Positions 44,001 through 52,243 of a DNA stretch of 64,000 nt are shown here, piece after piece. This DNA comes from an uncultured Roseobacter sp. (GTDB lineage: Bacteria > Pseudomonadota > Alphaproteobacteria > Rhodobacterales > Rhodobacteraceae): contig NZ_CANLNE010000001.1 of the NCBI RefSeq assembly GCF_947492555.1, forward strand, positions 1,240,001-1,304,000. The letters run 5' to 3'. The position numbers and the translations under genes were made by a program. A model generated the notes under the pieces. The model did not search any database and was not told the origin of the DNA. It saw only the letters and a list, made by a program, of their open reading frames with translations. Within the stretch, counting starts at the first letter, position 1. The number at the start of each line of letters is the position of its first letter.

Positions 44001-44515
44001 CCGCTGATCCCGGCAGCTTCCTCCAGAATGCGGCGCCGGTTCTTCGGCTTGGCGTTGATCAGTTCGGCAATCTGACCCTGCCGCACCAGCGCGGGGCTGT
44101 GCGCACCGGTGGAGGCGTCGGCAAAAAGCATCTGCACGTCGCGAGCGCGTACATCCTTGGCACCGACCTTATAGGCGCTGCCGACATCGCGGGTGATCCG
44201 GCGCACGATCTCCAACTGATCCGCGTCGTTGAAACCGGCAGGCGCCAGGCGATCCGAGTTGTCGATATGCAGGGCAACCTCGGCAAAGTTGCGCGCGGGC
44301 CGTGTGGCGGCACCGGCAAAAATCACGTCCTCCATGCCGCCGCCGCGCATCGCCGTGGGACGGTTTTCGCCCATGACCCAGCGCAGCGCCTCCAACAAAT
44401 TGGACTTGCCGCAGCCGTTTGGCCCCACCACGCCGGTCAGACCATCCGCGATGATCAGATCGGTGGGATCCACGAAGCTTTTAAAGCCCGTCAGTCTGAG
44501 TTTGGAAAAGCGCAA
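41060..44515 (-). CDS. smc: Chromosome segregation SMC ATPase
   Basis: This 1151-residue structural-maintenance-of-chromosomes protein compacts and segregates DNA with ScpA and ScpB. Walker A (GPNGCGKSN) is at residues 32-40; long coiled coils flank a central hinge (about 500-620); the C-terminal head has the signature LLSGGEQTLTAMALIFA and the Walker B ICVLDEVDAPLDD. The beginning FSKLRLTGFKSFVDPTDL is diagnostic. Length is normal. No scp genes are nearby. Confidence 0.97.
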   Translation of the reverse strand: MRFSKLRLTGFKSFVDPTDLIIADGLTGVVGPNGCGKSNLLEALRWVMGENRPTAMRGGGMEDVIFAGAATRPARNFAEVALHIDNSDRLAPAGFNDADQLEIVRRITRDVGSAYKVGAKDVRARDVQMLFADASTGAHSPALVRQGQIAELINAKPKNRRRILEEAAGISGLYQRRHEAELKLKGAETNLARVDDVIEQLANQLSQLARQARQAARYREIGNELRRAEGMLLYRRWREADEARAVGEESLRGRVTEAAQAEAAVRQAAKVREEAENALPSLREEEAIAAAVLQRLTVERDTLNDQETRALALIETLTGRIAQLGHDIEREGGLNRDAGETIERLEWEAGELAKATEGHEEKLAEAAEAAREAAAVLQTREDDMSQQTEDMARLSARHGSAQRLLEDSRKTQDKSEAEAVKAREAVAVSKAALAQAGVDFASAEAAEKEAVATAEKADAALIEAEEARAETQAREAEARAQRSEAEGEMNALRAEAGALAKLVDRDTAEGGQVLDQLHVKSGYEKALGAALADDLRAPEVAADGPSGWAALPAYDRHQALPEGVKPLSLFVDVPEVLSRRISQIGLVEADEGPRLQAALSPGQRLVSSEGDLWRWDGFRAWAEDAPSAAALRLQQLNRLEELKQNLEVATQRAEGAQAAHEMLGARLAELTKADALAREARRAADKLMADAGRRLSRAEADRNLAEGKLESLGLAVARHEEEAMAARTRFKEAERALEELGDLDEARALVETVRMAVEAARITMMSRRSAHDELRREGEARTKRAQEVTKEISGWRHRLETAEKRSAELVARKTATEEELALASAAPEEIAEKRAEMSTSITIAEARKAQSSDALSTAEGALRTATQAERDAERVASEAREARARAEARSDAARETVALAAERIADEAQVTPNQLLGQLDVTPDAMPAADALEADVNRLKRQRDALGAVNLRAEEDASEVQTEYDTLTGEKADLEEAIKTLRAGIASLNREGRERLLTAFEQVNSNFSMLFTHLFGGGEANLVMVESDDPLEAGLEIMCQPPGKKLSTLSLLSGGEQTLTAMALIFAVFLANPAPICVLDEVDAPLDDANVTRFCDLLDEMCRQTETRFLIITHHAVTMARMDRLFGVTMAEQGVSQLVSVDLKKAETLVA

Positions 44516-44767
44516 AACGTGCCTGACATTGATTCCTATGGTCCACTAGACTGTGGGGGACAGCAGGGCCTGTCAACCAAAACACCCTACAAGGTGGGTA
44601 GTAGGCGGAGTTATCCACAAGATATTGTTGCGCCACGTGATGAAAGGTTCTGTATCCACGCCAACCCGACTGGTCGTATCCATATCGCGAAACTCGCGAA
44701 CGATACTGGGTAGCCACGGCTGAAAGACGCTGTGGAGTGAGGAAAAGAGTTTACCCTCAGGTAGAAG

Positions 44768-44786
44768 TGGTCATATAATTTGACCA
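44768..44786. promoter_or_regulatory. Palindromic operator overlapping a -10-like element
   Basis: The inverted repeat TGGTCA and TGACCA surrounds a 7-bp spacer that itself reads TATAATT, a near-perfect -10 box. It lies 13 bp upstream of the GntR gene, so binding there would block the promoter. Autoregulation is inferred. The half-site differs from the classical AATTGGT of PdhR but has the TGGT core. Confidence 0.55.
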
Positions 44787-44799
44787 AAATGGAGCCCCA

Positions 44800-45570
44800 A
44801 TGCCCTTTCGACCGGTACAGTCTGAAAAGCTCTCTTCGGCCGTGGTCCGTCAGATCGAAGAGCTGATCCTGCGCGGCATTCTGCGGCCGGGCGAACGGCT
44901 GCCAGCAGAACGCGAGTTGGCCGAGCGGCTGCACGTGTCCCGCCCCAGTCTGCGAGACGCCATCGGCACCTTGCAGGATCAGGGGTTACTGACGGCCCGA
45001 GCAGGTGCCGGCGTCTATGTGGCGGATGTGCTGGGCTCCGCCTTTGCACCTGCGCTGGTTCAGCTGTTCGCCCGTCACGATGAGGCGGTTTTCGACTATC
45101 TCTCTTTTCGCCGGGACATGGAGGGGCTGGCGGCGGAACGCGCGGCACGATTGGCCTCTGACACTGATCTGCGCGTGGTGCAGGCCGTTTTTGACAAGAT
45201 GGAAGCCGCCCACGCCAAACGTAATCCGGAAGACGAGGCGCGGCTGGATGCGCAGTTTCACATGGCGATCATCGAGGCCAGCCACAACGTGGTCATGTTG
45301 CACATGATGCGGTCCATGTACGAACTACTGCGCGAGGGCGTGTTCTACAATCGGCAGATCATGTTCAAACAGCGCGCTACCCGGGGCATGCTGCTTGACC
45401 AACACAGAGCCATCAACCAGGCACTGCAGGTGCGCGATCCCGAGGGCGCGCGGGCCGCTGTCGAGGCGCATCTCGACTACGTCGAGGTTTGCCTTCAGGA
45501 CCAGATCAGGGCCAGCCGAAACGAAGAGGTCGCTAAGCAGCGTCTAGACCACGAAGTGCAGAAACACTGA
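44800..45570 (+). CDS. GntR-family regulator, FadR/FCD type (PdhR/LldR-like)
   Basis: This 256-residue FadR-type regulator has a winged helix at residues 10-75 (VVRQIEELILRGILRPGERLPAERELAERLHVSRPSLRDAI region), then an FCD domain (90-235) with metal-ligand candidates DAQFHMAIIEAS and the QHRAINQAL histidine. This architecture fits pyruvate, lactate or glycolate sensing. GGAG precedes the ATG. No target operon is adjacent on the same strand; the nearest genes are smc and the ATP synthase operon, so its regulon is probably elsewhere. Confidence 0.9.
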   Translation: MPFRPVQSEKLSSAVVRQIEELILRGILRPGERLPAERELAERLHVSRPSLRDAIGTLQDQGLLTARAGAGVYVADVLGSAFAPALVQLFARHDEAVFDYLSFRRDMEGLAAERAARLASDTDLRVVQAVFDKMEAAHAKRNPEDEARLDAQFHMAIIEASHNVVMLHMMRSMYELLREGVFYNRQIMFKQRATRGMLLDQHRAINQALQVRDPEGARAAVEAHLDYVEVCLQDQIRASRNEEVAKQRLDHEVQKH

Positions 45571-45671
45571 TCTGCGTGGGACAGATGCCGCGCGCCAGTA
45601 TTATACATCATGACGGTGCGCCAAACCTGCAACTCCATGTCCGCCAGGCCCCTCTGATCAGTACCTTTGTC

Positions 45672-45691
45672 ACCAACTCTCGTTGGTTTTT
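45672..45691 (+). terminator. Possible terminator after the GntR gene
   Basis: ACCAAC and GTTGGT form a 6-bp stem with a four-base loop, followed by five T residues. It is short but has the layout of an intrinsic terminator, about 100 bases after the gene end. Confidence 0.45.
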
Positions 45692-45802
45692 GAGAGAGAG
45701 ATTTAGGGGAAAGACTGATCCAAGAATACGAAGAAAAGCATGGCGGGTTTAATCTGGCCAATCTTGGTATGCCATTTGAGTTTTGCATGACGGGCTGGAC
45801 AA

Positions 45803-45830
45803 AAAAACCCGGCCTTAAAGCCGGGTTTTT
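45803..45830. terminator. Strong intrinsic terminator of the ATP synthase operon
   Basis: AAAAACCCGGC and GCCGGGTTTTT form an 11-bp perfect stem with loop CTTAAA. The A/T ends give a U-run in either direction. It lies 24 bases after the leftward atpF stop, so it probably ends the atp transcript and also blocks readthrough from the GntR side. Confidence 0.85.
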
Positions 45831-45853
45831 CGACGCTTTTTGTGAAGTGCCAA

Positions 45854-46426
45854 TCAATGCAGCTTGGCATCTACCTCGGCAATTGCACTATCGATCAGGC
45901 TGTTGCCTTGCGCGGCCGTCATCTGTTTGGCAATCACTTGCCGCGCCACGGACATCGCGACCGTCACGGACTGGTCACGCACTTCCTTGATGGCGGCGGT
46001 TTGCGCATTTTCAATCTGCTCCTGCGCGGCGGCCATCCGCCGTTCAAGAGAGACGGCGAGATCAGCGCGCGCCTGCTCTGCCGCGACGGTGGCCTCTTCC
46101 TTGGCCGCGGCAACGATGCGATCCGCTTGTTCCTGCACCTCGCGCTGCTTGCGCTCGTAGCTGGCCAACAGCGATTGCGCCTCGTCGCGCAAAGCGCGGG
46201 CCTCGTCCAGTTCGGACTGGATGCCGTCGGCGCGTTTGTCCAGCATGCCCCCAATCATCGAGGGCACTTTGAAGTAGATCAGGATCGCAACGAAGACGAT
46301 CAGACCCAAAAGCACGACGAAATCGGTATTCTTCAGGGAGAAGAAGGGACCGCTCGCTGCGGCAGCGGGGCCAGCGGTGAGCAGCGCTAACAGTGTAAGT
46401 CCGGTCAACTTCCGCATGTCGCTCAT
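45854..46426 (-). CDS. atpF: ATP synthase Fo subunit b
   Basis: This 190-residue stator subunit has an amino-terminal hydrophobic, signal-like stretch ([18 protein letters not shown]) and a second helix ([19 protein letters not shown], about 34-52), then a long charged coiled coil that reaches to F1 ([23 protein letters not shown] region). It is the second of two b-type subunits, coupled by four bases to the b' gene. It forms part of the peripheral stalk in the membrane. Confidence 0.95.
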   Translation of the reverse strand: MSDMRKLTGLTLLALLTAGPAAAASGPFFSLKNTDFVVLLGLIVFVAILIYFKVPSMIGGMLDKRADGIQSELDEARALRDEAQSLLASYERKQREVQEQADRIVAAAKEEATVAAEQARADLAVSLERRMAAAQEQIENAQTAAIKEVRDQSVTVAMSVARQVIAKQMTAAQGNSLIDSAIAEVDAKLH

Positions 46427-46950
46427 CCTTTCAGCCGGGCATCAACAGCCGCTGTGATAGCTTTGCCATCAGCTTTGCCACCCATGGCACTAACGATTTC
46501 CTGCGCCGTTTCAGTGGCAACATCCTTGACCGCTTCCATCGCGCCCGCGCGAATTTCGGCAATCGCCTTTTCGGATTCAGCGGATTTGGCCGCGATTTCA
46601 GCATCCGCCTTGGCAATTGCCGCGTCCAGATCATCCTGGATTTCGGCCTTGGCTTCGGCAACGATGCGGTGCGCCTCGGCACGGGCGTCAACCAGTGCTT
46701 TCTCATAGGTGGCTTCCGCCTCCTTCGCCTTCGCCTTCAGGTCTTCGGCTGCAGCCAGATCACTTGTGATTGTCCCCTGACGTTCCGCCAAAATGGCCGC
46801 AATGCGGGGCAGAGCCACGCGCGACAGCACAAAATAAATAACGATGAGCGTGAGCACCAACCAGAAAATCTGGTTACCCCAGGTCGAGAAATCGAGCTGT
46901 GGCATGCCCCCGGAGGAAGCCGCGTCCGCGCTGTGTGTTTCGGTTGCCAT
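46423..46950 (-). CDS. atpF2: ATP synthase Fo subunit b'
   Basis: This 175-residue b' stator subunit is typical of photosynthetic and related alphaproteobacteria, which use a b-b' heterodimer. The membrane helix is at about 25-45 ([19 protein letters not shown]) and is followed by a long Ala/Glu/Lys-rich coiled coil. It lies 86 bases after atpE and overlaps atpF by four bases. Some annotations call this gene atpG or atpX. Confidence 0.94.
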   Translation of the reverse strand: MATETHSADAASSGGMPQLDFSTWGNQIFWLVLTLIVIYFVLSRVALPRIAAILAERQGTITSDLAAAEDLKAKAKEAEATYEKALVDARAEAHRIVAEAKAEIQDDLDAAIAKADAEIAAKSAESEKAIAEIRAGAMEAVKDVATETAQEIVSAMGGKADGKAITAAVDARLKG

Positions 46951-47036
46951 GTTGGTCTCCTTCGAACCGCCCCATTACATCGGGCAGCGGTGCCAATCAC
47001 CGCCGCCCGACCGTAAGGAATGTCGTCGTAGACGTC

Positions 47037-47261
47037 TTAGACGGCGAACATCAGCAGCAGGGCGACGAGGAATGCGAAGATCCCCAGCGCTTCTGCGAAA
47101 GCGATACCGATGAAGAGTGTTGCTGTTTGCGATGCAGCAGCGGATGGGTTGCGCAAAGCGCCTGCCAGGTAGTTGCCGGCCACGTTGCCAACCCCGATTG
47201 CGGCGGCACCAGACCCGATTGCTGCCAGACCTGCGCCGATGTGTGCGAGTTCGCCTTCCAT
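47037..47261 (-). CDS. atpE: ATP synthase Fo subunit c (proton-binding ring)
   Basis: This 74-residue two-helix hairpin protein forms the rotor ring. Helix 1 is Gly/Ala rich ([17 protein letters not shown]), the loop has the conserved ALRNPSAAA Arg-Asn-Pro motif, and helix 2 carries the proton-binding Glu58 in [12 protein letters not shown]. Length and motifs are standard. It sits between atpB and the b' gene as usual. Confidence 0.97.
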   Translation of the reverse strand: MEGELAHIGAGLAAIGSGAAAIGVGNVAGNYLAGALRNPSAAASQTATLFIGIAFAEALGIFAFLVALLLMFAV

Positions 47262-47319
47262 GTGAATTCTCCTTACGATTGGAAGTTGAGTATTTGGACG
47301 GGTGTAAAAGTCGCCCGAA

Positions 47320-48063
47320 TTAGTGATGCGGATGCAGCGCGTCCTTGAGATACACGCATGTGAGGATGGTAAAGACGTAGGCCTGGATAAAGGACACCAG
47401 CACCTCCAGCCCGTACATCGCGGTGATGCCGAGCACAGCCACGGGGCTGACCGCCGCGATGGCGGCGAAGCCTGCGAACACCTTGATCACCGCGTGGCCC
47501 GCCATGACGTTGCCTGCCAGACGAATGGAGTGGCTCACGGGGCGCACGAAATAGGAAATGATCTCAATGATCGCCAGAACGGGGCGCAGCGCCAGCGGCG
47601 CGGACGACACCCAGAAGAGGCTCAGGAAAGCCGCGCCATTCTTGACGAAGCCCAGAATAGTGACAGTGATGAAGACCGCAAGCGCCAGCACGACCGTGAC
47701 CGCAAAATGCGAGGTCGGCGTGAACGACGTCGGGATCAGCCCGAGGAAATTCGCGCAAACGATAAACATGAACAGCGTCATGATATAAGGGAAATACCGC
47801 AGACCTTCTTTGCCGCAGATGTCTTCGACCATCTTGTAGATGAAGCCGTAGGCAAGCTCGGCAACCGATTGCGACCGGCTCGGCACGATGGCGCGGTGAC
47901 GGCTGCCCAGAACCAGCAGGACGATAATGGCGACAATCGACAGGCCCATCCAGAAAGCCGTGTTCGTTGGCGTGTACCACATGACCTCACCGCCAAAGAG
48001 CGATTTGATCTCGAACTGCTCCATGGGTTTGAAAACCAAACCGCCGCCTTCTGCTTCCGCCAT
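47320..48063 (-). CDS. atpB: ATP synthase Fo subunit a
   Basis: This 247-residue membrane subunit forms the proton half-channels with the c-ring. The essential Arg lies in [18 protein letters not shown], and a C-terminal helix contains [18 protein letters not shown]. The amino terminus (residues 1-30) faces the periplasm. It starts two bases downstream of the atpI stop and precedes atpE. The F1 genes are not in this window, as is usual for alphaproteobacteria with split operons. Confidence 0.97.
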   Translation of the reverse strand: MAEAEGGGLVFKPMEQFEIKSLFGGEVMWYTPTNTAFWMGLSIVAIIVLLVLGSRHRAIVPSRSQSVAELAYGFIYKMVEDICGKEGLRYFPYIMTLFMFIVCANFLGLIPTSFTPTSHFAVTVVLALAVFITVTILGFVKNGAAFLSLFWVSSAPLALRPVLAIIEIISYFVRPVSHSIRLAGNVMAGHAVIKVFAGFAAIAAVSPVAVLGITAMYGLEVLVSFIQAYVFTILTCVYLKDALHPHH

Positions 48064-48064
48064 C

Positions 48065-48394
48065 TCAGGCTCCCTCGTCCTTTTCGGCCTCTTCGGCCAA
48101 CTTCTTCTCCTGCACCTCTTGCGCCGACCGCAGCATCGTCTTGATGCCCGCCGCGAGGCCCAGCAATGTAAAGAGCACCAGAAAGATCGGGAGAGTCCCG
48201 AGCAGGCTGTCGAGCCCGTATCCGATGCCGAAACCGATCCCGAGACCGGCCACCAATTCGATCACCATGCGCCAGGCCAGTTGCGCCTGGGAATAGTGCT
48301 CATCCTGACGAGGTTTGGGCGCCTGCCCCTGTTTTGCCGCCTCGATCCGCGCTTCGAGCTGCGCCAGTCGCTGCTGTTCGTCCGGGTCCGTCAC
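48065..48394 (-). CDS. atpI: ATP synthase accessory protein AtpI
   Basis: This small protein (109 residues from the GTG at 48394) has a hydrophilic, coiled amino terminus and two helices ([24 protein letters not shown] and [17 protein letters not shown]). It belongs to the AtpI/AtpZ group that assists c-ring assembly or ion loading. The start is uncertain: the GTG gives a sensible length, while the longer frame to 48490 lacks support. It is the first gene of the Fo operon. Confidence 0.86.
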   Translation of the reverse strand: MTDPDEQQRLAQLEARIEAAKQGQAPKPRQDEHYSQAQLAWRMVIELVAGLGIGFGIGYGLDSLLGTLPIFLVLFTLLGLAAGIKTMLRSAQEVQEKKLAEEAEKDEGA

Positions 48395-48600
48395 GTGCAA
48401 AACACCCCACTGGATGGTTGCGCCGTTGCTATTGTGCGGAACGATGCGAGTCAAGCGGCCCGCGCATGGTCGGATTGCCAGTTCAAGCACTTGTTTTTAT
48501 GCATATTTTTGGAACAATGAAAGGCGATCTTCATGTGTGCTACATGCGCGGCATGCGTATTTGCGTCGTTTCTCTCATTCAACCATTTGGTTGATCTTTT

Positions 48601-49494
48601 TCAGATCGGCTGTCCACGATGTGGTGCGCTGGCGGTCAGCAGCCAGTCACGAAAGAGCCGGACAGGTTTGCGGCGCAGCGCGCCTTCACCGAGCAGCATG
48701 TAGTAACCGCCCTCGCGAAATCCGATGTCGGAGAGGCGCTGTAACCGACCCGCCGCCACATCAAGCGATGTTACTTCATCGGACGTCAGATAAACGCCCT
48801 GCCCGGCCAGGGTCGCCTCGTAAGCCAGATGCGATCGCATGCGCCAGCCTGGTGCCGGTACGATCTCCGGGTCCCGCTCGCCTGCCAAAGCAAACCAGAC
48901 GCCCCATGTGCCACTTGACCGGTCCCGAAACAAGGTATGTTGCACCAAATCACGCGGTTCAGACAGGGGCAGGTCGACGAGACCCGGCACCGCATAGGGA
49001 TAGAGCGGTGCATCACTCAGCAAAATGCCATCCGGGTTGGACCCAGGGGTTTTGAGGAATCGAATGGCTACATCCGCCTCATAGCGGTTCACATCAGCCA
49101 ACCACCGCGATCCTTCCAGCCGAATTTCGATATCCGGGTATGCTTCATGGAAGCTCGATAGCCGCGGGATCAGCCATTTGCTGGCAAAAAGCGGCTCGCT
49201 GTTGACCATAATCACGCCAGCGGGGCGCTCGATCACCCGCTCAGTCGCCTCGGCAATGGCGTCCAGAGCGGGTGTGATCCGTCCAAGGTAAGCGGCCCCG
49301 TCTGCCGTCAGTTCGACGCCCCGGGACAGATCCCGAAAGAGCCGTGTGTTCAGGCGATCTTCCAGTCCACGCACATGTCGGCTGATTGCGGAGTGGCTCA
49401 CTCCAAGCTCCTCCGCAGCCCGCGAAAAACTCTCGTGCCGGCCTGCCGCCTCAAAAGCCCGCAGCGCGTTCAGTGGGGGAAGTTGTCTCATCAT
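48601..49494 (-). CDS. LysR-family regulator, GcvA-like
   Basis: This 297-residue LysR regulator has an amino-terminal motif (QLPPLNALRAFEAAGRH, then FSRAAEELGVSHSAISRHVRGLE) that is typical of the GcvA subgroup, which controls glycine cleavage, beta-lactamase or other genes. The effector domain (residues 90-290) contains RLEGSRWLADVNRYEADVAI. The start at 49494 is adjacent to a second ATG (49491). It is divergent from the DUF1127 gene with a 103-bp gap. Confidence 0.9.
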   Translation of the reverse strand: MMRQLPPLNALRAFEAAGRHESFSRAAEELGVSHSAISRHVRGLEDRLNTRLFRDLSRGVELTADGAAYLGRITPALDAIAEATERVIERPAGVIMVNSEPLFASKWLIPRLSSFHEAYPDIEIRLEGSRWLADVNRYEADVAIRFLKTPGSNPDGILLSDAPLYPYAVPGLVDLPLSEPRDLVQHTLFRDRSSGTWGVWFALAGERDPEIVPAPGWRMRSHLAYEATLAGQGVYLTSDEVTSLDVAAGRLQRLSDIGFREGGYYMLLGEGALRRKPVRLFRDWLLTASAPHRGQPI

Positions 49495-49597
49495 AAGAAT
49501 ATGTGCATTTTTTGCACAGGTTACGTCAAGCAATTGATTTTGAAATCAAACGCCATCTGATGCATCTTAGTGGAAATCCTTATCAAGAGTATGCCCC

Positions 49598-49819
49598 ATG
49601 ACAGATATGACGCGTCCGCGCGCAAGGTTGAGCTTTGGCGGAATGTTAGAAAAAATCACAATCAGGCGCTGTCTGAAATGGTTTCGACCACGCCGGAAGG
49701 GCTCGCATATCGGCCAGATCAGCGACCACTTGGCCCGTGATATAGGGTTATCTGAGGCCGACCTGGAGCGCCATAGGATAAGGTTGCCCTCGCAGACCGA
49801 GCATCACCCGCGCGGCTGA
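49598..49819 (+). CDS. DUF1127 small protein (YjiS-like)
   Basis: This 73-residue basic protein contains the DUF1127 core near the C-terminus: LEKITIRRCLKWFRPRR, then ISDHLARDIGLSEADLERHR. DUF1127 proteins are small, Arg-rich and stress-related; some alphaproteobacterial members bind RNA or affect phosphate and carbon balance. The function here is unknown. The divergent LysR gene may control it. Confidence 0.85.
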   Translation: MTDMTRPRARLSFGGMLEKITIRRCLKWFRPRRKGSHIGQISDHLARDIGLSEADLERHRIRLPSQTEHHPRG

Positions 49820-49858
49820 CGGGCTTTTCCTGCTGATCTGCGGGCGTTATGAAGAGGG

Positions 49859-50191
49859 ATGACACGTGACCTCGATCAGGCCTTCGCAGCACTGGCGGAT
49901 CCGACGCGCCGGACCATTCTGACGATGCTATTGGAAGACGACATGGCCGTCACGGATGTGGCGGAGCCATTCGAGATGTCACTGGCAGCCATCTCCAAAC
50001 ACCTTGGTGTTCTTACCGCGGCAGGATTGATTTCTCAGGAAAAGCGAGGCCGCGTAAAGTGGTGCAAACTGGAACCGGATGCTTTGCGGGCAGCTTCGGT
50101 CTGGATGCAAGGCTTCGGGCAGTTCGAACCGGTGAACCTAGACGCATTTGAGAGGTTCCTCGCAACCGAACTACCCGAAGAAAGCGCATGA
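49859..50191 (+). CDS. ArsR/SmtB-family winged-helix regulator
   Basis: This 110-residue regulator has the ArsR-type start LDQAFAALADPTRRTILTML and recognition helix FEMSLAAISKHLGVLTAAGLI, then a basic wing (EKRGRVKWCKLEP). There is no clear metal-binding cysteine pair (only one Cys, in the wing), so it may not sense metal. Such short ArsR proteins often control an adjacent SRPBCC/AHSA1 gene; none is present here. It follows DUF1127 by 39 bases. Confidence 0.87.
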   Translation: MTRDLDQAFAALADPTRRTILTMLLEDDMAVTDVAEPFEMSLAAISKHLGVLTAAGLISQEKRGRVKWCKLEPDALRAASVWMQGFGQFEPVNLDAFERFLATELPEESA

Positions 50192-50215
50192 GCGCTTAAG
50201 CTTCTGTCGGAACAC

Positions 50216-50284
50216 TCAGGTTGCGAGATTGATCACCGCCATAACCACAACCACAAGTCCGACAAGATAAATAATACTACGCAT
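50216..50284 (-). CDS. 22-residue hydrophobic micro-protein
   Basis: This very short frame starts ATG at 50284 and stops at 50216. It encodes a short basic lead (MRSI) and a single helix (IYLVGLVVVVMAVINL). A purine-rich ribosome site, GAGAGGAACCGGAA, precedes the start. I recall similarly short proteins with an MR..IIY(L/V)VGL start in Rhodobacterales, but cannot verify this. It lies 33 bases downstream of the EamA transporter stop on the same strand, so it could be the last gene of that operon. Function unknown. Confidence 0.5.
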   Translation of the reverse strand: MRSIIYLVGLVVVVMAVINLAT

Positions 50285-50317
50285 TTCCGGTTCCTCTCAT
50301 TGAGTTTTGTCAGGAGA

Positions 50318-51235
50318 TCAACGCGCCTGTCGCAGTTCTTGTTCCACAGGTCGGGCGCCGTCATCGCGTAAAAGCAGTGCAAGCGCGACAATGGTCAACA
50401 CAACACCCCCAAGCACCAAGGGATGCGGAACGCTGTTGCCAAAGGCGATTTCCCAAAGAATCACCCAGCTCGGCGTCAGGTAGGTATAAGCCATGACCTT
50501 GGCGCTCGGCAGACGCAGTGTCGCGAATTGCAGCAACACGAAGGTGGCCGCAGACGCAAATACGGCGATGTAGATGAGTGTGATCCATACGATGGCTGGC
50601 AGGCCCGTCCACTCCGTCGCGGCAATGTCTGACCATGAATAAAGCGTCAACAGCAGAGCGCCCGCGACCAACATGCCAAAGGTGAAAACCACCGCTGGCT
50701 CCCCCCGGTTCAGCTTGCGCACCATGGGCGTGTAGATCGCGTGGGCCACGCAGCCAAAGAAGTAGATCGCTTCGCCGCGCCCAATCTCAAACGCGCGCAA
50801 TGCTTCTAGATCGGCCCGGAAGATTACCCAGAGCGCTCCTGCTGCACCGATGCTAAGTGCCAGCGCCATACGCGGCGTCGTGATCTGGCGCAGCAGCACC
50901 CAACCGAAACCCGCTGCCATCACCGGGGTCAGGGTAAAGACTGCCGCCGCACTGACCGGGGCAGCGGTCTTTAACCCTTCGAACATCAAGACGAAATAGA
51001 TGGCAAAGGTTCCCCCCAGCAGCGCATACCGCCATGGTGCCTGGAAGGCGGTGCGCGGCAACCCTGTTGTCACCGCTGCTGCCACCCCGATCACCAGTGC
51101 TGCCAGCGCGAAGCGTGCGGCATTCAATACAGCCGGGTCAATCTCGTTCGCGGCCTGTGCGCCGAGGGAAAACGAACCGGCAACCAATGCGGAGAAAGCC
51201 AGCATGGCCAGATGACCCTGCGCGCCCGGCGTCAT
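50318..51235 (-). CDS. EamA/DMT-family transporter
   Basis: This membrane protein of about 305 residues has ten helices and two EamA repeats (residues 5-135 and 150-285), the drug/metabolite transporter architecture. Stretches such as NAARFALAALVIGV and SAAAVFTLTPVMAAGFGWVLL mark the first repeat; MAYTYLTPSWVILWEIAFG marks the second. The start at 51235 overlaps the LysR gene's stop by four bases, so the two are cotranslated. It probably exports a small metabolite, identity unknown. Confidence 0.88.
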   Translation of the reverse strand: MTPGAQGHLAMLAFSALVAGSFSLGAQAANEIDPAVLNAARFALAALVIGVAAAVTTGLPRTAFQAPWRYALLGGTFAIYFVLMFEGLKTAAPVSAAAVFTLTPVMAAGFGWVLLRQITTPRMALALSIGAAGALWVIFRADLEALRAFEIGRGEAIYFFGCVAHAIYTPMVRKLNRGEPAVVFTFGMLVAGALLLTLYSWSDIAATEWTGLPAIVWITLIYIAVFASAATFVLLQFATLRLPSAKVMAYTYLTPSWVILWEIAFGNSVPHPLVLGGVVLTIVALALLLRDDGARPVEQELRQAR

Positions 51236-52110
51236 ACATCCCAGCCTTTCGCCTGTTCTTTGAGATAGCTTAAAAAGGCCTGCACCTTTGTGGTGCGATG
51301 AAGGTCCACATGGGTGACCAGCCACAGGGGTGCGGACCAATCCTCCTGACGTGGGAAGACCTCGACAAGATCAGGATTTTCGCGCGCCTCCAGCACCGGG
51401 ATAAACCCAATGCCAGCGCCCGATTTCACGGCGATCTCGAGCGCACGTGTATCAGTTGACCGGAACGTCAGCACGCAAGCGGGAATGTGCGCGCGCAGCC
51501 AGCGGTTAAACGGGGCGCGACTGTCATCACTGTCATGGCCGACAAAGCGGTGACCCTTGACGTCTTCGATAGACTTCGGCGTGCCATGCGTCCTGAGATA
51601 CTCCCGCGTGGCGTAAAGCCCCATATGCTGATGGTGAAATGCCTGAACGACATTGTCCGGCTGCTCTGGCACGGTACCCGCGCGAATGGCCACATGCGCC
51701 TCGCCATATTCAAGCCGGAAGAGTCGTTCGCCCGTCAGATAACGCAGAACTACATCCGGGTAGAGCGTCTGGAACTGTGACAGCAAGGGCACCATTCTCG
51801 GTGCCAGGCTGATCAACGAGGTGATCACCAGATCGCCTGAAACCTCGTTGCCAAGCCCCTTGATGCGACCGGCCAATTGACTGAACTGATCATCCGTCGC
51901 CTGGGCAACCTGCAACAGATCCTGCCCGGCCTCGGTGGCCGTGTAACCACGCGCATGGCGCTGAAACAGTTTGACGCCAAGACGTCCCTCAATCGCATCG
52001 ATATGGCGGATCACCGTCGCATGATGCACGCCCAGCACATCGGCCGCACCGCTGACGGTTCCCATGCGTGCTACCTGATAGGCAGTCTTGATCTCGTCCC
52101 AGTTATCCAT
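51232..52110 (-). CDS. LysR-family regulator next to azoR
   Basis: This 292-residue LysR regulator has its helix-turn-helix at residues 5-60 (EIKTAYQVARMGTVSGAADVLGVHHATVIRHID region) and an effector domain in the remainder. The start at 52110 was chosen over the longer frame for its typical short lead. It is coupled to the EamA transporter gene and divergent from azoR across a 133-bp region, so both may be targets. The effector is unknown; quinone or dye-type electrophiles would suit azoR control. Confidence 0.9.
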   Translation of the reverse strand: MDNWDEIKTAYQVARMGTVSGAADVLGVHHATVIRHIDAIEGRLGVKLFQRHARGYTATEAGQDLLQVAQATDDQFSQLAGRIKGLGNEVSGDLVITSLISLAPRMVPLLSQFQTLYPDVVLRYLTGERLFRLEYGEAHVAIRAGTVPEQPDNVVQAFHHQHMGLYATREYLRTHGTPKSIEDVKGHRFVGHDSDDSRAPFNRWLRAHIPACVLTFRSTDTRALEIAVKSGAGIGFIPVLEARENPDLVEVFPRQEDWSAPLWLVTHVDLHRTTKVQAFLSYLKEQAKGWDV

Positions 52111-52243
52111 ATCGCACCACTGCCCCACTGATGTGCAACGTCGCACACTTCATGTGAAATATCATCAATTGCGTTCAAAATTGCAACATCCATATTTGAT
52201 GCACGAAGAAAGAAATCTGATCTATTCATGAAGGACATCCCAA

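Noticed and set aside
44611-44619. TTATCCACA, a perfect DnaA-box-like sequence upstream of smc and the GntR gene
   Set aside because: A single box without a cluster, DNA-unwinding element or dnaA/parAB/gidA neighbours is expected by chance and is not evidence of an origin.
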